DNA of 64,000 bases from Platynereis dumerilii (GCA_026936325.1 JAPTHN010000153.1:372001-436000); one strand, 5' to 3'. Numbered from the stretch's first letter, positions 38,001 through 51,190 are shown. The notes: generated by a model from the sequence alone, not told the origin. Numbers and translations: made by a program.

Positions 38001-41000
38001 GACAAAGTTTTGATACACGATCAATAATAATTATGAAAAAATATTATTTAGGCCTACTGCTTTTATGCCCCCTGTCCCTTGTTCTGGCACTGTCAGGTAG
38101 AAGATTGATTTTTGTGAAATTTTGACATTTTACTGCACTTTTACGGTTTTGCTAAATTGTTATCTAACAGTCTTGTTCCTGGGGTTATGATGTGCAAAAT
38201 ACTGTTTGTTAACTGAATTTAAAAAGTAAAAGCTTAAAGTATGTGGAATGAGGGAGAACTGAAAATTGTTTTGTGCAAACATAGTCTCACAGCTTTAACT
38301 GCGGGTAGTTGTTAGATATGTTTCGATCTACCTGCATTGGATCATCAGGTTCTTGTTCTTATCATCAGGTTGAGGCTCGACTGCCAAGGTCAGAAAAACT
38401 GAGAAGTATGGTAAGGAGTGGAATTCCACATTCTCTGCGCCCGCAGCTTTGGTTGCGATTCTCCGGAGCTCTTGAAAAGAAGAGCAAGTCCGAGTCGTCT
38501 TACAAGGACATTGTCAAGGCCAGCTCCAACGACCTGCTCATGACCTCCAAGCAAATCGAGAAGGTGAGTTAAGAGTAAACTATAGTGAGTTAGAACATGT
38601 AGAAGTGAAATTTCAGGCCCTATTTTTCTTGTGAGGTCATATCCCTATCCCAGTATCCCTGCCAAGTTATTCTGTGTGACTCATTGGCTGTTAGCAGGTT
38701 GTGAGATCATATCCTATATTTGCAACGCTTTCAGGGAAAGCGATTTGACGTGTCGTACACCTAATTAATAATTAATAAGTCACACGATACTGAATGACAA
38801 ATTTACACTTCATTTCAATGTATTTGATAGGGCATGTTGTGAGGTCATTGATGGCCACCAACAGCCGAATGAATGTAAGCACTTGTTTTTCATCTACTGT
38901 AATAAAGTAACGGAACATCAATACTTGGAAAACATTTTTGTGATGGATGGTGTTCTGTGTGTTAGGATCTCCTGCGTACTATGCCCAGCAACGCCTGCTT
39001 CTGTCACATCAACAGCACCGGCATTCCACGACTGAGGAGGGTGTTGAGAGGTCTGGCCTGGCTCTATCCTGACATTGGCTACTGTCAGGGAACCGGAATG
39101 GTAAGAGTACATGTGACTATAATTAATTATTTTATCATATGAATATATTATACTCTTCTGCTGCCATTTTGGAATGAGAAAGTCTTCTAATGACCTCTAA
39201 TCACATCCTTATTGAAAAATAACAGTGTCGAAGGACATTACATTGCTATTTGTTCCTGCAATGAAATGCTTGCTTGTTTACTAATCTCTTTTCTGTGCCA
39301 GACATGGATTGATCCAATATTTCAGTTGATAGTTCCACTTGGTGTTATCCCTGCCATTTCTCTTTGTTATTTGGAGGTTTTGAAAAATTCTAAAAGGTAG
39401 GTCCATCAGTTTTCTTGTGCGAAGTGTTGATTATGATTTTCTTGTTCCTTCAGATTGCGTCGTCATTGCTGCTGTTCATGGAGGAGGAGGACGTGTTTTG
39501 GATGATGTGTGCGATTATTGAAGATCTCCTTCCTGCTTCTTACTTCTCATCCACCTTAATTGGTGTCCAGGTAGCAGCGTTTCTCTTTTGACTAAGTTCT
39601 TGAATGAATATTGGAAATATATTCAGAAAAAATATCTTGACAAAATGTATCATTGCAGAGACCTCTATGTCAGTTTTCTTTGCAATTTTAAAAACTTAGA
39701 CTGGGCTTCCGTTGGTCATGCATTGTAATTTGAAGTTGATTTTTTGCAGGCTGATCAAAGGGTATTAAGACAACTGACGGTGAACCATCTTCCAGATGTT
39801 GACGCAGTTCTAAAAGAGCATGATATTGGTAAGCGAGTAAACATGTTCATGATGATGTATTAAATGAAATGAAGTATTATTATTGAGACATGCTAGTGCA
39901 GCTTTTCCTAATATGTAAGAACTCTCAGCTGTAGAAACTAAAGACTTATGTGTTCTGTAACTATTATGACTGATATAAAGATTGTGTTCATGCGGTATTA
40001 ATTTTTCAGTTGTTGAAGATGAGCTTTTATTTAGCGCTTCTCTTTTAAATATTGCTTTCAGAACTGTCTCTGATCAGTCTGCACTGGTTCCTCACCATCT
40101 TCGCGAGTGTCGTCCACATGAAAGTCCTGCTCCGAATCTGGGATTTATTTTTCTACGAAGGTTCAATTGTTCTCTTCCAAATGACGATAGGAATGCTGAA
40201 GATGAAGGTGAGAGATCTGTGTACTTAAGATCAATGACAAATCATTTAAACTGCAGCAAAAAAGCAAATGTCTCAATTAGCGCTATTATAAATACATCCC
40301 ATAATACATCCCATAATGCTTCAGGAGGAAGAACTGTCCCATTACGATAACTCGGCCCAGATATTTAACGCTTTGTCGGACGTGCCTGGTGATGTGCAAG
40401 ATGTGGAGGAATTAATTGAGGTAAGACAAAAGATAATTATAAGGATTTTAGTTCAAAATTACGAAATCTATATTCAAATACAAGTTGGTCTATAAAAATA
40501 TATATATTTTTGTGACAGCCACATGCCTATTGTCCCCTGGTGTGTAGGCCTACTGTGTATCAACCTCCCATTCATTGGACAATGTTTTTTAAAACTTTTT
40601 TTATTCTAGATTTCACTGAAAACGGCCTCTGGGTTGACAGAAATGATCGTGGAAACTCACAGAAGGAAGAACCTGGCGTATCTGATGGCTGACCAAGGAA
40701 CACTAGTCAACCCTGAGGGAACTTCTAATCTGCCAAAACAGGTGACAAGCCAGGCTTACTAGCAAGACAAGATGAATAAACTAACCATTTAAGTTATTCT
40801 CTGCAAGGATACTTGTTAAGATACAATTTGAAACAATCGCTCTTGGAATAATCTCAGCATGGAAAAAGGAACTATTTGATGACACCATTGATTGATTCCT
40901 GCAAGATTTGTTGTTTGATGACACTGAGAAATTATTAGAATGGATAATTATAAGAAAAACAAATCTAAAAGAATGCAAAATATGGAAGAAAAAAGTTGAA

Positions 41001-44000
41001 ATATTCTATCTTCAATTACTTTGCGTGACCTAAACTTGTGTATAGATACTCTGTGTTTTAAAACGTCTTGTTAATCTTGATGAGATGGCATAAAATGAAT
41101 TACTTGCTATTTCAGCAACTCACTAAGAGGCAACTGAAACGGTCTCGCTCTCTGATCTCGATGCTGCTGTGGGGTGAAGGGGAGGACGGAGACGGAAAAG
41201 CAAAGAACATCAAACACACGGAAATATTGGTGAATTTGCGAGAGGCCATCCTCCAGGTTGCCAGACACTTCCAATCCCTCGACCCCAAGAACAACAAAGT
41301 GGTGAGCTTCACTTTCATACTCCTGTGTTATGAGTACCAAGTTCATTCGCTGCATTGTTCATAGTATGTACATTGACAAATGCAAACCATAACTGATGTT
41401 GAGAGCGTACTTCTCATCGCAGCTTCTCATCGGAGCTTGGCATCAAAGATTCAACTATGTAAAATAGTCCCCTCCTCCATAATCCATATTAAAATTTCCT
41501 GCCGCTATGCAATATTATTCCATGACTAGCCATGTATTGTCCCCAATAACACCAAACCTGCCCAGGGAAATAACTAGCTGTAGAGCAGTAACTCATATTT
41601 CCATCAAAAGATTTTGCTGACAGAGCTCTTCTGTTAATTCTCAGAAAAGTGGTAGTTTTTGGCAAAAATGCACTGGTAAAATTTGAAGAAATGTTTTTTT
41701 TCTAGTATATACAGTATACATGTACTTGGCTTATCCTGGAATAAAAACATTATAGATTATTTGCATTGACCCGAGTATTCTCTCTGCCAGCCATATTTCC
41801 CCTCGGGCCTGTGGACTGGTAGGGAGAATACTCTTTTATTGCCTGGCATTGATTTGACACTGATGCCAGCAGTTGCCAATTTAGTGCATGTGTTAATTCA
41901 CATACTATCAACCTGTGTCATGTTTTGTTTGTGCAGATTCTCCAGCCTGACTACACGATGGAAAGCCATGCGAAGGACCTGGAGAACTATGTGAACGTAG
42001 CAAGGAACAAGCGGAGAAGGGCTAAAGCTTTGTTGGACTTTGAGAGACATGATGACGATGAGCTTGGCTTCAGGAAGAATGACGTGATTACGGTCAGTCC
42101 AGTTTAAAATGCTTTCACTTGTGAAATTCTAAAGAATTCAAGATGGTCAAAATAGTGTATTGAAAAGAGAGTGCCCTCCCATGACTGAATAAACAGCAGA
42201 ATTGGCTTATTCACGGGTTGTTGTTTTTTTGGAAAAAAAAAACCACAAAATCATTCATTGATAATGCTGAGCATTCCTTCAGTTAATTTACTCTTTGATG
42301 GTAGAAGTTAGCCAGTCAAGTGCTGTCCCCGTGACCTTTCTTAATGCCTCAGTTGTGCACTTGTAACTATTTCTATTAATTTTATTGGATACTTGAGATT
42401 ATCTCCTATCATTGACAACCTCGTCATAAATCTATTTATTTTATCTTATCTATTCACTTGGGCTCCAAGAAGTCGACCGATTGATTTCTTTCATTTGCCC
42501 TATATTTTTTGTCATAGTTTATGTTAGGCTTTTGTGACACATCTATATTTTACTGTTGTGAAATTGTACGAGAAGTCACTGTTGACCCCGAAAGAATAAT
42601 CAATATGGAGAGAATGTCATGTTCTGCAAAAGTGATCTGAATCGTAAAAGAAACATCATAAACAGAGTATTCCTTTATTAATTGTCATCCAAACCTCATA
42701 CTCCCATGTCTATGTATTATCTATAGACATTAATTTGCGTATTTAGACACCTCAAGACAGCTGTAAACTTATCTTTCTTCCGACAGATCATCTCCCAACG
42801 GGACGAACACTGCTGGATCGGAGAGTTGAATGGACTGCGAGGCTGGTTCCCCGCTAAGTTCGTTGAACTGCTGGATGAGAGGAGCAAGAGTTACTCGTGC
42901 GCGGGAGATGACACGGTCAACGAGGCTATTACTGACCTCGTGCGGGGAGTGTACGTTTCCCAAATCTTCTTAATCTACATTGGAATTTGCCACCAAGATT
43001 CTGGATGAAATATTAAGTTATACATTGACAATGAAAACAGCAGTCATAAGTTATAACAGCGTGTAAATGAGTGCATGTCTCATAGAGATATTGTGTTTGA
43101 ATTACCAGTAACCAAACTACGGCTGGCTGAAATTTATGATCATGTTATTATAATTCATTGGCACTTAAAATTTGGTTCATGTTATTATAATTCATTGGCA
43201 CTTATAAATTAGGTTCAAATTGTTTGGTCTTTCACGTGAAGAATCGCAAGAGAAGTATTGTAAATGTAAAATCTGTATAAATTCCTTTTCTCGATGTTTT
43301 CAGATTTTGCCCAGCACTAAAGGCGGTGTTTGAACATGGCTTGAAGAAATCCAGTCTTATAGGTGGTCCTTTGCATCCTTGGCTATTCGTTGAAGAGGTA
43401 ACTCTTACTTATAATATTTGGCTTCTGCTGTGGGTCATGTCTTTCTCATATTCGAGTATCTATACTATGTTCTCCTTGGGATTTCCATGACAGAAGCTTC
43501 GGGCAAAAAAGCCAGTTCTCGCTTAACCTTAAATTCTCGCTGAATGCTGTGTGTATTGCTGTAACAGCACTGATACTTTTGAGTCAATATTCGTGGCTCT
43601 AACTCTTGAAAATAATCAAATGTTTCATATTTGTCATTTCTTTTATATTTCAGTCGGCGACCAAAGAAGTAGAAAAAGACTTTGAATCTGTGTATTCCAG
43701 ACTGGTGCTTTGCAAAACTTACAGACTTGATGAAGACGGAAAAGTTTTAACCCCCGAAGAAATTCTCTACAGGGTAAGCCAGTTAAATTGGTTTACTTAT
43801 AACAAGGTTACTTATAGTGCCATCTTTTCGGTATAGTATGGCATTTATCATGGGTAGATTGTTCATTCCAAGTTAGAAGTTTCATTGCCAGTATGGTTCT
43901 CATTAAAGTAATCTTATTACACAACTATACAGATGTAGATATAATCTAATATATATTTATAATATATGACATATGTAAGTCTCAGGGATTTTGCTACTCA

Positions 44001-47000
44001 TGTGTAATATTAATATGGACATTGTCTTGCTGTAGACTTACAATTGCGTAAATAATGTTAATGAAAGTTGTATCTCTTATTTCAGGCTGTCCAAGCAGTC
44101 AACATCACCCATGATTCAGCTCATGCTCAGATGGACGTGAAATTCCGCTCTTTGATTTGCTGTGGATTGAAGTGAGTAGACCTCATTTTTGTGCTTTGAT
44201 GAAAAATATTATTAAATTGACGTCAATAGATGGAGGTCTTCCCTGAAATTGAGATAGGTCGAGCTATAGGTCGAGCTATGCATTTTGCGTAATTTCTTCC
44301 TTCAATCAATATAAGTTATATAATATGAAAAATGGACATTGCAGGTGATTTTGCTCAATTCTTTACCCATCAATAAGTGGCCATTTCCTGCTGCTTCTAT
44401 TTTCCTATTGTCTAAAAATTGTTTCTTTTTGCTTTTCTGCAGTGAGCAAGTCCTCCACCTGTGGTTGGAGACATTGTGTTCCTGTGTGGACATTGTCGAG
44501 AAATACTACCACCCTTGGTCCTTCATGAGAAGTCCAGGCTGGGTGCAAATCAAATGTGAACTCAGGTGAGAGACGTCACTTTTAAGTCAATAATTCTCTT
44601 CTTCCCATTTCCTTTCTTTCTCTTGTTTTGACTCCTGCCTGAAAGTTGAGCCTGATCTTGATTCTAAGTTTCGTCTTTGGTCGTGATTCACTGTGTGTTT
44701 GGCTGTTTGTCACTAAGTATGAGACACCTGCCTATTACTTTACATTAAACGTAGTCCTATTATTTTATACCAATACTTTCAAACACTGTAGGCATTCTTG
44801 ACGCAATTAACACAATTTTTCTCTGCCTTAAGCAAGTTTAAACAAATTTTGGATTTTTGGAGTAGATTGGCCTATCCAGACTCTGGTCTGCAGAGCTATT
44901 TCGGAGAGGATTTAGGATTTTGGCACTCGTACTATTTGTAGTCAACGGTAGATGTCTGATAAAGAATGGAATAAAAGATGTTATTTTAAAAGAAACATCC
45001 ATCAACATTGCTGTTCAGTAACAGTGTTTACATAACTTAATTTACAAAATGTGTTCAGATAACCATTAATGCCTTTGGGACTGTTCAGACTTTACAACTG
45101 GGGAGACGGGGTGGGAGTTTTGCCCGAGGGGGTACTAACTTGTCACACAAATTTCAAGGGGGGTTTACTAACATGTCGAATGAAAATTGAACACAAGAAA
45201 TAATCAAGAAACATGTGCGCTAGTCTGCTCTGAAAATCGGTATGCGGAATCCAAGGTGTGCATTATATATATATATATATCAATATGTGTGTGTATTGCC
45301 TTGTACGTCTTGCGGGAGGGGGTTAGGGTTATAGTTTGAGGGAGCATACTAAAAATACGCATTGATCCTGGAGGGGGGGAGGGGCATAACAATTTTGAAA
45401 TTCTGAATGGTCCCTTAGGCGCAGTTTATGCAAATCCATAGTTTCCCATTGAAATTGATCATGGCTGTGTTAATAGGTCAAGACTCCCTATTAGTGTCCC
45501 TCCATGATTATTGTGGATGTGGTAACCTTTATTTTGTTACGTTGCATTTCTTGTTTTTAGGAGTCTATGTAGATTTGCATTCTCCCTCAGCTTAGACTGG
45601 GAGCTGCCTCGTAAGAAGCAGTTCTTTGAAGACATGAAAGTTAGCGTGCGAGAGATGCTCGTCAGACACCATCTGTTCAGCTGGGAGCTCTAGTGGCGCC
45701 ACCTTGTGGGTTTATGTTTGTGTTTATTTCATCTTTTACTTCTTCTTTTAGTTCCTGCTTCAGTTGAATATTGCATGTGCTCCTTACATTAACCTGTTGA
45801 TAGTCAATGGCCATGGTATCTTCTGGTTCTTTCAGTGTGACAATTAAGCAGTTTTAACATTAGCACGATAAAGTGTCCTTTTTGAAACGAGTAGAGCATG
45901 TTCGTGTTATTATCATTCAACTGTCAGGATTGTAGAAAAGAAGCACTAAAATGGTGCACTGAAAGTGTTCAGCTCTGGACAAATTGTGTGTTGGACTGCT
46001 GGGAAACTAGGCCAGCTTGGAATAACAGGTAATTGTGTAAATGTATCTCTTACACTGGAGAAATTGCCTAATTTTGTATGTACAAGTTGATAATAAATTT
46101 AGTCCTGTGATCTGAAATTATCAGAGATTCCATGGTAATTGACTCTTCCCACTAATACCCACAAATCACACCCATAACAGAAACACTGCACTACACATAA
46201 GTTCTTCATGTGCAAATTACATTAATCACCTCCCCTGTATATAGTATACAAAATTCTGTGGTATCTGACTTCTCCAATTCTTGATTGCTGAGCCTTAACT
46301 TTTGACCTTTTCAAATAATGTCATTTACCTAAATCCAGAATTACAGTTGGTTACTTTCCACTTGTTTCTTTAAAAGTTCCAATCTGCATGGGAACGGTTA
46401 GTCTGCTTCATATCTAGGTCTGGCTGCTGGTCTACTTCATATCTAGTCCTTGTACAGCTCCTGATGAAATGCTGGTGTATGCCATAGCATGGGCTGTGTG
46501 TACATATGCTTGCTTGTTGAGCTATTACAATTTCTTCTACATGCTTCACCTTCCAGATTATCATTCCATCTATGACACATTTATCATTTACTCTTGGCAT
46601 AACAGTCATGTTTTTGGTTTACACAATTACTTGGTTACAAAAGGTTCAAGGCTCAGACAACATAATATTATCAATGCTCCTCTGCATAGGTTTTACAGAA
46701 ATCCTTTCAACTTTCAAGCAACTTCAAGGAATTTTGGTGTCAATCTCTTACTGAATTTATGATCATTTTTTGTTGTATGATGGCTCATGGAGGGTTTTAT
46801 ACATCTATAAATCTATGGTTTTTCCTTGGTAAGCTACCAAGATGTCACAAGTTACGAAGCTTATTATAAAAGACTTATCAATGCATATCCACAAATATAG
46901 CAAATAAGGCATAATTAATGTAATCTTACTCATCTGGGACGGCAACGGAGGACATTTCTTGTGGGACTACAATTGTTTTGTTGCATCATAAAATGCCTGG

Positions 47001-48761
47001 TCGATGTTGTTGAAATAAATGGGTTGCCCAAAGTTTACCCAAATCAACCAGGAAATTACAAAACATTACTTTTCAGGTCAGGAGAAACTAATATTTAAAA
47101 AATGCCCGCCCTACTTTTCAAAGGTTTCGCAACACTGTAGAACCCTGCAGTGTTTGTTCAAATACTTTTCAAAACTCCTGTGGTGTTGGTTCTCTCGAGG
47201 GTCATAGACTGAGTCTTCTTCCATCTACACAATTTGTTTATAAATGGCCAATTAAGTGGACTAACGACAAACTGTTACTTGCCTGTTGCACACAGAGAGC
47301 TGATGTCTTACGCCTTCCATCTCACGCTGGATTGGGAGTTGCCCTCCAAGCGTCGTAGGCATTCCGTGCAGCACCGCGCCCTGCAGAAGGACGTCCGGGA
47401 AATGCTGATCAAGCACCATCTCTTCAGCTGGGACCTGGAGTGAAAAGGAATAAAGTCAATTGACCTTTGTGGTCTTAATGTCTCTTTGGATGTTACTTAT
47501 CAACATATATTATGGTTCCATGCTTGACAAAACAGTTACAAGGGAAAGTCAGTGTAACTTAAGTCCGCTAGGTGGCAGCATTCTATAAGGTGGTTAATGG
47601 AACCTTCTGTTTATTCTGGCTCTTGGGGTTTGGTTTGGTCGTTTTGGTGGTTGCTGGATATCATTTTTGGCCTTACTTCTTGAGATGTCGCATTTGCACA
47701 AGATGTATGTGGTGGTCTGGCTGGTCGCTCAAGCAGCAGTGCTTGTAAGGCTGGCCGTCATGCAATGTCAGTTCGACCTGTTTACTAGCAGTAACAGCAG
47801 CTAACTGCAATTGCAGATTGGTATCAGACTATTTGCGTTGTGTGAACTTATTTCTAGTTTTTACATTTTTTTAATGACGCCGTCAAGCTGATATTATTAA
47901 ATGAACTCTGCGGACGCAGTACTTAAAATAACGAAACCTTGTTTGGTGTTGTGGTAATGTTAAGAAGTTTTGTGTGAATTGGATTGGTGTTGGTCATCTC
48001 GTCTGCTTGAAAGTATCTACACTGTGATCTTAAATTTGGGACAATGTTTAATATCAATGTTAAATATTTATAAATGTTATATATATACATACAACAGTTA
48101 TTGGCTTGGTCTAGTCAGGGATATTGATGGTAGCATGAGAAAAATTCAACAGAATGGTAGCTACAGTCTACACCCTTTTTACAGGCCATAAATACTTGAT
48201 ACACTCTTTGTCCAGACTTTTCCTCTACTGTTCAACCTATTGAAAGTCCTATTCTCAAAATCCCCTCCTGCATAATTTATTTTCATCAATGCAGTATCAT
48301 GTAGTCAGATATTAATAAGCTGCAGATATTAGTTAACTAACGAAGAAACAATTTTTTGGGAGGTTATATGCTGGTGTAAATTAAGGTGAAAACTACTTTG
48401 CTTCCCTGCTTCTGCTCCTAAACCTATATTATCTACTACTTTGCGTTCGCTAGTAACTTTAAAACTAGTTATTGTTATGTTAATCTGCAGTTGGTTTAAG
48501 AAGACTGGTTCATTTAAATTTAACTGAATTATTTAAAATTTTGGATTTGAGAGACTCCGTTTTGTGTTTTGGGAGTTTTGGGACATTTGAGTTGGAGTGT
48601 TGCCTTATGGTGATGGTTTTAATTTCAGACTTCTGTCCCAGTTTGCTTTCAACCTATCCAAAGACTGGGAACTGCCCTTGAAGCGAGACCTTGGCCAACC
48701 CCTGAAAGAAGGGGTGCGGGACATGCTCATCAAGCACCACTTATTCAGCTGGGACATCTAG
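26099..48761 (+). CDS. SGSM3: SGSM3 (RUTBC3/MAP/CIP85) Rab-GAP: TBC, SH3 and RUN domains
   Basis: Coding exons read by eye: 26121(or 26099)-26302, 26654-26720, 29509-29639, 38369-38563, 38966-39100, 39454-39570, 39750-39828, 40062-40207, 40325-40420, 40610-40741, 41116-41301, 41937-42092, 42787-42950, 43304-43397, 43654-43773, 44086-44171, 44443-44565, then one of three last exons (listed separately). All junctions are GT-AG and in phase. The product is about 787-792 residues; human has 749. Segments [30 protein letters not shown] and [19 protein letters not shown] match human SGSM3 closely. The TBC domain (~152-360) keeps both GAP fingers, IEKDLLR (R203) and YCQGTG (Q240). SH3 is ~527-585; RUN runs to the end. 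In vertebrates the protein is a Rab GTPase-activating protein that also binds merlin and connexin 43. The start is unresolved: ATG 26099 is preceded by an in-frame stop, but an acceptor-like CATTTTTTAG ends at 26120 and may join an unseen upstream exon. Confidence 0.95.
27552..27985 (+). repeat. ~145-bp tandem repeat, nearly three copies, in an SGSM3 intron
   Basis: The anchor GGTCACAGTGGGC..GTTCAAGAA recurs at about 27559 and 27713, with a diverged third copy near 27850. Each unit includes ATCTTGGATT(C/T)CTTGACAT and an AAAATGGC or AAGATGGC motif. It lies between SGSM3 exons 2 and 3 and looks like intronic minisatellite. Confidence 0.65.
28484..29436. mobile_element. Non-autonomous TIR element, 953 bp (GGCTCAATCCCAGTTAAA ends, ATAA duplication)
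   Basis: The left end GGCTCAATCCCAGTTAAA is the exact reverse complement of the right end. The 4-bp repeat ATAA flanks it (28480-28483 and 29437-29440). Inside, the 16-bp motif GGTAACGTAATTTACA occurs three times in direct order (28666, 28839, 29027; spacings 173 and 188 bp). It is non-coding. The insertion ends only about 70 bp before the acceptor of SGSM3 exon 3. Confidence 0.87.
31590..31929 (+). repeat. 115-128-bp tandem array, left part (continues at 37094-37450)
   Basis: Units start near 'GAAATTTGGT' at about 31614, 31742 and 31869. They continue beyond the copia element with diverged units near 37160, 37270 and 37405. Each unit includes AATCCAAGATGGCTGCCAAA followed by a further ATGGCC motif. 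About six copies in all. The array is internal to the 30085-37958 element. Confidence 0.8.
31930..32046 (-). repeat. Copia LTR (3' LTR in element sense)
   Basis: 117 bp bounded by TG and CA, preceded by the target duplication CAAGA (31925-31929). It appears identical to 36977-37093. Confidence 0.93.
32060..32450. repeat. Minisatellite inside the copia element, next to its 3' LTR
   Basis: About ten copies of a 38-42-bp unit built on TTGAGTAAATATTC followed by TATGATGAGAAAGTCTTTTG or CTGATTGGAAAGTCTTTAG. The two unit types alternate in a partly regular order. It lies between the pol region and the LTR. It may be a mobile-element-borne expansion or a family trait. Confidence 0.85.
36977..37093 (-). 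repeat. Copia LTR (5' LTR in element sense)
   Basis: 117 bp, same length as the left LTR and apparently the same sequence. It is followed by the second CAAGA duplication (37094-37098). Confidence 0.93.
45561..45693 (+). CDS. SGSM3: SGSM3 alternative last exon A
   Basis: The acceptor TTGTTTTTAG ends at 45560. The first base completes the split arginine codon left by exon 17 (AG|G), followed by 43 residues ending HHLFSWEL and TAG. The core DWELP...[13 protein letters not shown] matches the end of the human RUN domain. About 23 of 43 residues equal exon C by eye. A possible poly(A) signal AATAAA lies at 46092-46097. Intact frame and conserved core argue that it is used. Confidence 0.88.
46092..46097 (+). 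promoter_or_regulatory. Candidate poly(A) signal after SGSM3 exon A
   Basis: AATAAA about 400 bases downstream of the exon A stop; it would give exon A its own transcript end. Confidence 0.45.
47296..47443 (+). CDS. SGSM3: SGSM3 alternative last exon B
   Basis: The acceptor GCACACAG ends at 47295. The exon opens with A, completing AG|A (arginine), then 48 residues ending HHLFSWDLE and TGA. It has the same DWELP...[13 protein letters not shown] core but a linker five residues longer and rich in Arg/His ([14 protein letters not shown]). It encodes the same RUN-domain terminus as exons A and C and is fully open. Confidence 0.9.
47449..47454 (+). promoter_or_regulatory. Candidate poly(A) signal 5 bases after the exon B stop
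   Basis: AATAAA follows the TGA almost at once, with a T/G-rich stretch (TTTGTGGTCTTAATG) downstream. If used, the 3' UTR would be only about 25 bases. Confidence 0.55.
48629..48761 (+). CDS. SGSM3: SGSM3 alternative last exon C (closest to the vertebrate form)
   Basis: The acceptor TTTTAATTTCAG ends at 48628. The first base A completes arginine, then 43 residues ending HHLFSWDI and TAG. The stretch [11 protein letters not shown] matches human SGSM3, so C is the likely ancestral copy. A long A/T-rich 3' UTR follows. Confidence 0.92.
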
Positions 48762-51190
48762 TGGCAAATCTGTTGGGACAACCAAGCTCCTTTGAGTCGC
48801 CTTCTATCGTTAATTTCAAATTCTAGCTTAGCATCAGCTGCTGCTCCCTGGTGGTGGTTTCTATGCTGGCATTCCATTAGTAACTATGGTACTGTTCACT
48901 ACTGTTCAGTGTTGTTTGTTAAGTTAATATTGTTTTTCCCTTCATTATCTGCCATTATCTGAAATGTTTGTGTTATTTGTGAAATTGGTCAATTGCCCTA
49001 TTTGGCAATTAATGGCTTTCAGTGCACAGGAATCTGCATGTAAAGCAAATGTATCGAGTTATTCAGAAGTAAATGGTAAAAAAGAAATAACCATAAATTG
49101 TTGTTTCATAGCTCTACATGTTTTGTTATTCATTCAATCTTTTTGGAAATGTTCCAAGCAGGCTTTGGCTCGTTTGATTAAAATGTACACATTTTAGAAA
49201 TACTTTTCATTTTTGTATGATTTTTGTTTTAAATCGAATTGGACTGGCTACTTACTAATAATTATTTTGGCTACCTTATTTTGGTTCATGAAGTACAGTG
49301 TTATTTTCTCCCACTCTCAGTCTGTTTTGTTTCTTGCAACAAAATGCATGTGATATCTGTTTAAATTGTAATAGATAAATGTACAGTCATTATTTTAAAC
49401 TGAGGGATGAAAATATCATAACATATTTTGTAATATATAGGCCTACAAAGGTTTACTTTCTATAGAAGAGACAAAATCGTTTTAAAGATGTTATTTTGTC
49501 TGATGATTAACTCTGCCAAATATTTGAGCTATTTTTAATGTTAATTCTTTGATTCATCATTACGCAGCTTGCGTTAATTTTGTATCAACTCAGCTAATTA
49601 ATTTATTCATGAAACTTGACTGTTTTCTAATCATTCCTTGATCTGTGATAGTGAATCTCCTTATATATAAATATAAATATATAAAGGACATGTTTCTTAG
49701 TCATGTTGTGAACCTGTAATGCTGTTTTTGTTGTGATTGTTTATAGTGTACTCATTGCCATGGTTACGGGGTTAGCATATTATATAAGTTTATTATATAA
49801 GTTAGTCGTAGCTGAATCTGAATTCACGGGTGAAATCATTAAATCCTAGTTGAACTTTAGTGTGCAATACTTTGTTATTACTTGTTGTGAACTTGTTATT
49901 TTACGACGTTGGCCTTTATTATTCATTTCTAACACATGGCAAATTAATGTTGACTAAACTGTGCTATGCTGGAAACAACCAAATAATGTTTTTGAGAGGC
50001 ATAACTTTAAAGATAAATTTGCTTGCTGTTTCTGTATAAATTTGTTTAAGTGAAATTTGCGAATTTTGATTTTATTACAAGAAATTTCACTTATTAATTT
50101 AGGCAAACATCATTTTAAGCTGAGAATTTTGTAATTCTGCTTCTTCACCTGCTATACTTAATATGACATCATCTGGTTGTAGGGGAATAACCTTTAGTAT
50201 AAAATGTGCTTTGGTGAAGTCACAGTCAGATGGTGGGCAGTCAAGCGTGACATGTTGTCCTTTGCCAAATAAAATGCATGTATCAGTTTATTGCACGAAG
50301 ACATTTTCCAAAATGTATGATTAGTGAAGGAGTTATAAATAACCTTATGATGTAAAATGAAAATGTTGCAAGTGTATGATGTAAAAATATTTAAAAAATA
50401 CTCCATGAAAGATTGAAGTGAAGTCCCTTGCCAAAAGAGACCATTTCTTACATGTATTGATAATTATCGATTGTTGCTATGTTATTTTCAGAACTTCCGA
50501 TAAATCTAAATTGTACCAGCTGAAGCCGAGGCTCATGATTGCCTCTGGTTGAAAAAGACACCTATTTCATGAGAAAATTATCATCCCATGTGTAATGCCT
50601 TAATTTACCTGGGAAATGGAGTAGAATAACCTTCCAAATGAGTGGGGGTTAATTAGCTGTTATGACTTATAACTTACAGTCCAATTAAGCAGTAATGAAG
50701 GAGAGAATGTATCTATAGGCGAATTAAGAGAAAATGTGATATTTGACAAATCTATTGTCCTTGTGAAAGAGCACATTCCCAGCTTGAGGCTTTATTAATT
50801 CCTTTGTAACAATTAAGGACAGCTGACCTGAAATGACCACAGCTGAACCTGGGGGTGGAAATACCATTCCGTGTAAAGTTGCAGTGACTCATGCTGTACT
50901 GTAGTACATTGTGGTTGTGTTGACAACAGTGTTACTATCTTCGCACTATGATGTCAGGTTGACACACTTTGCAAAATATATTCCTAGTGACAGTCAATGT
51001 GAAAAGTAATCCTCAACTTTGTTATAATGTTGAAATGTGATATAATGAAATGACCAATTTCAATGTTAAAATAACGTGAAATCTGTTAAACATCAAAAAA
51101 GTTTCCCTATTACTGGGTACATATGATTGTTAAGGTAAGATATTGTAAAATATGTTGTGTGTTATGATAATAAAAATATTTAATTAAATA
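48762..51190 (+). other. Probable long 3' UTR of SGSM3 exon C
   Basis: A/T-rich, no coding signal. AATAAA occurs at 50268-50273 and 51169-51174, the latter followed by a T/G-rich run, so transcripts may end near 51.19 kb. Confidence 0.5.
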
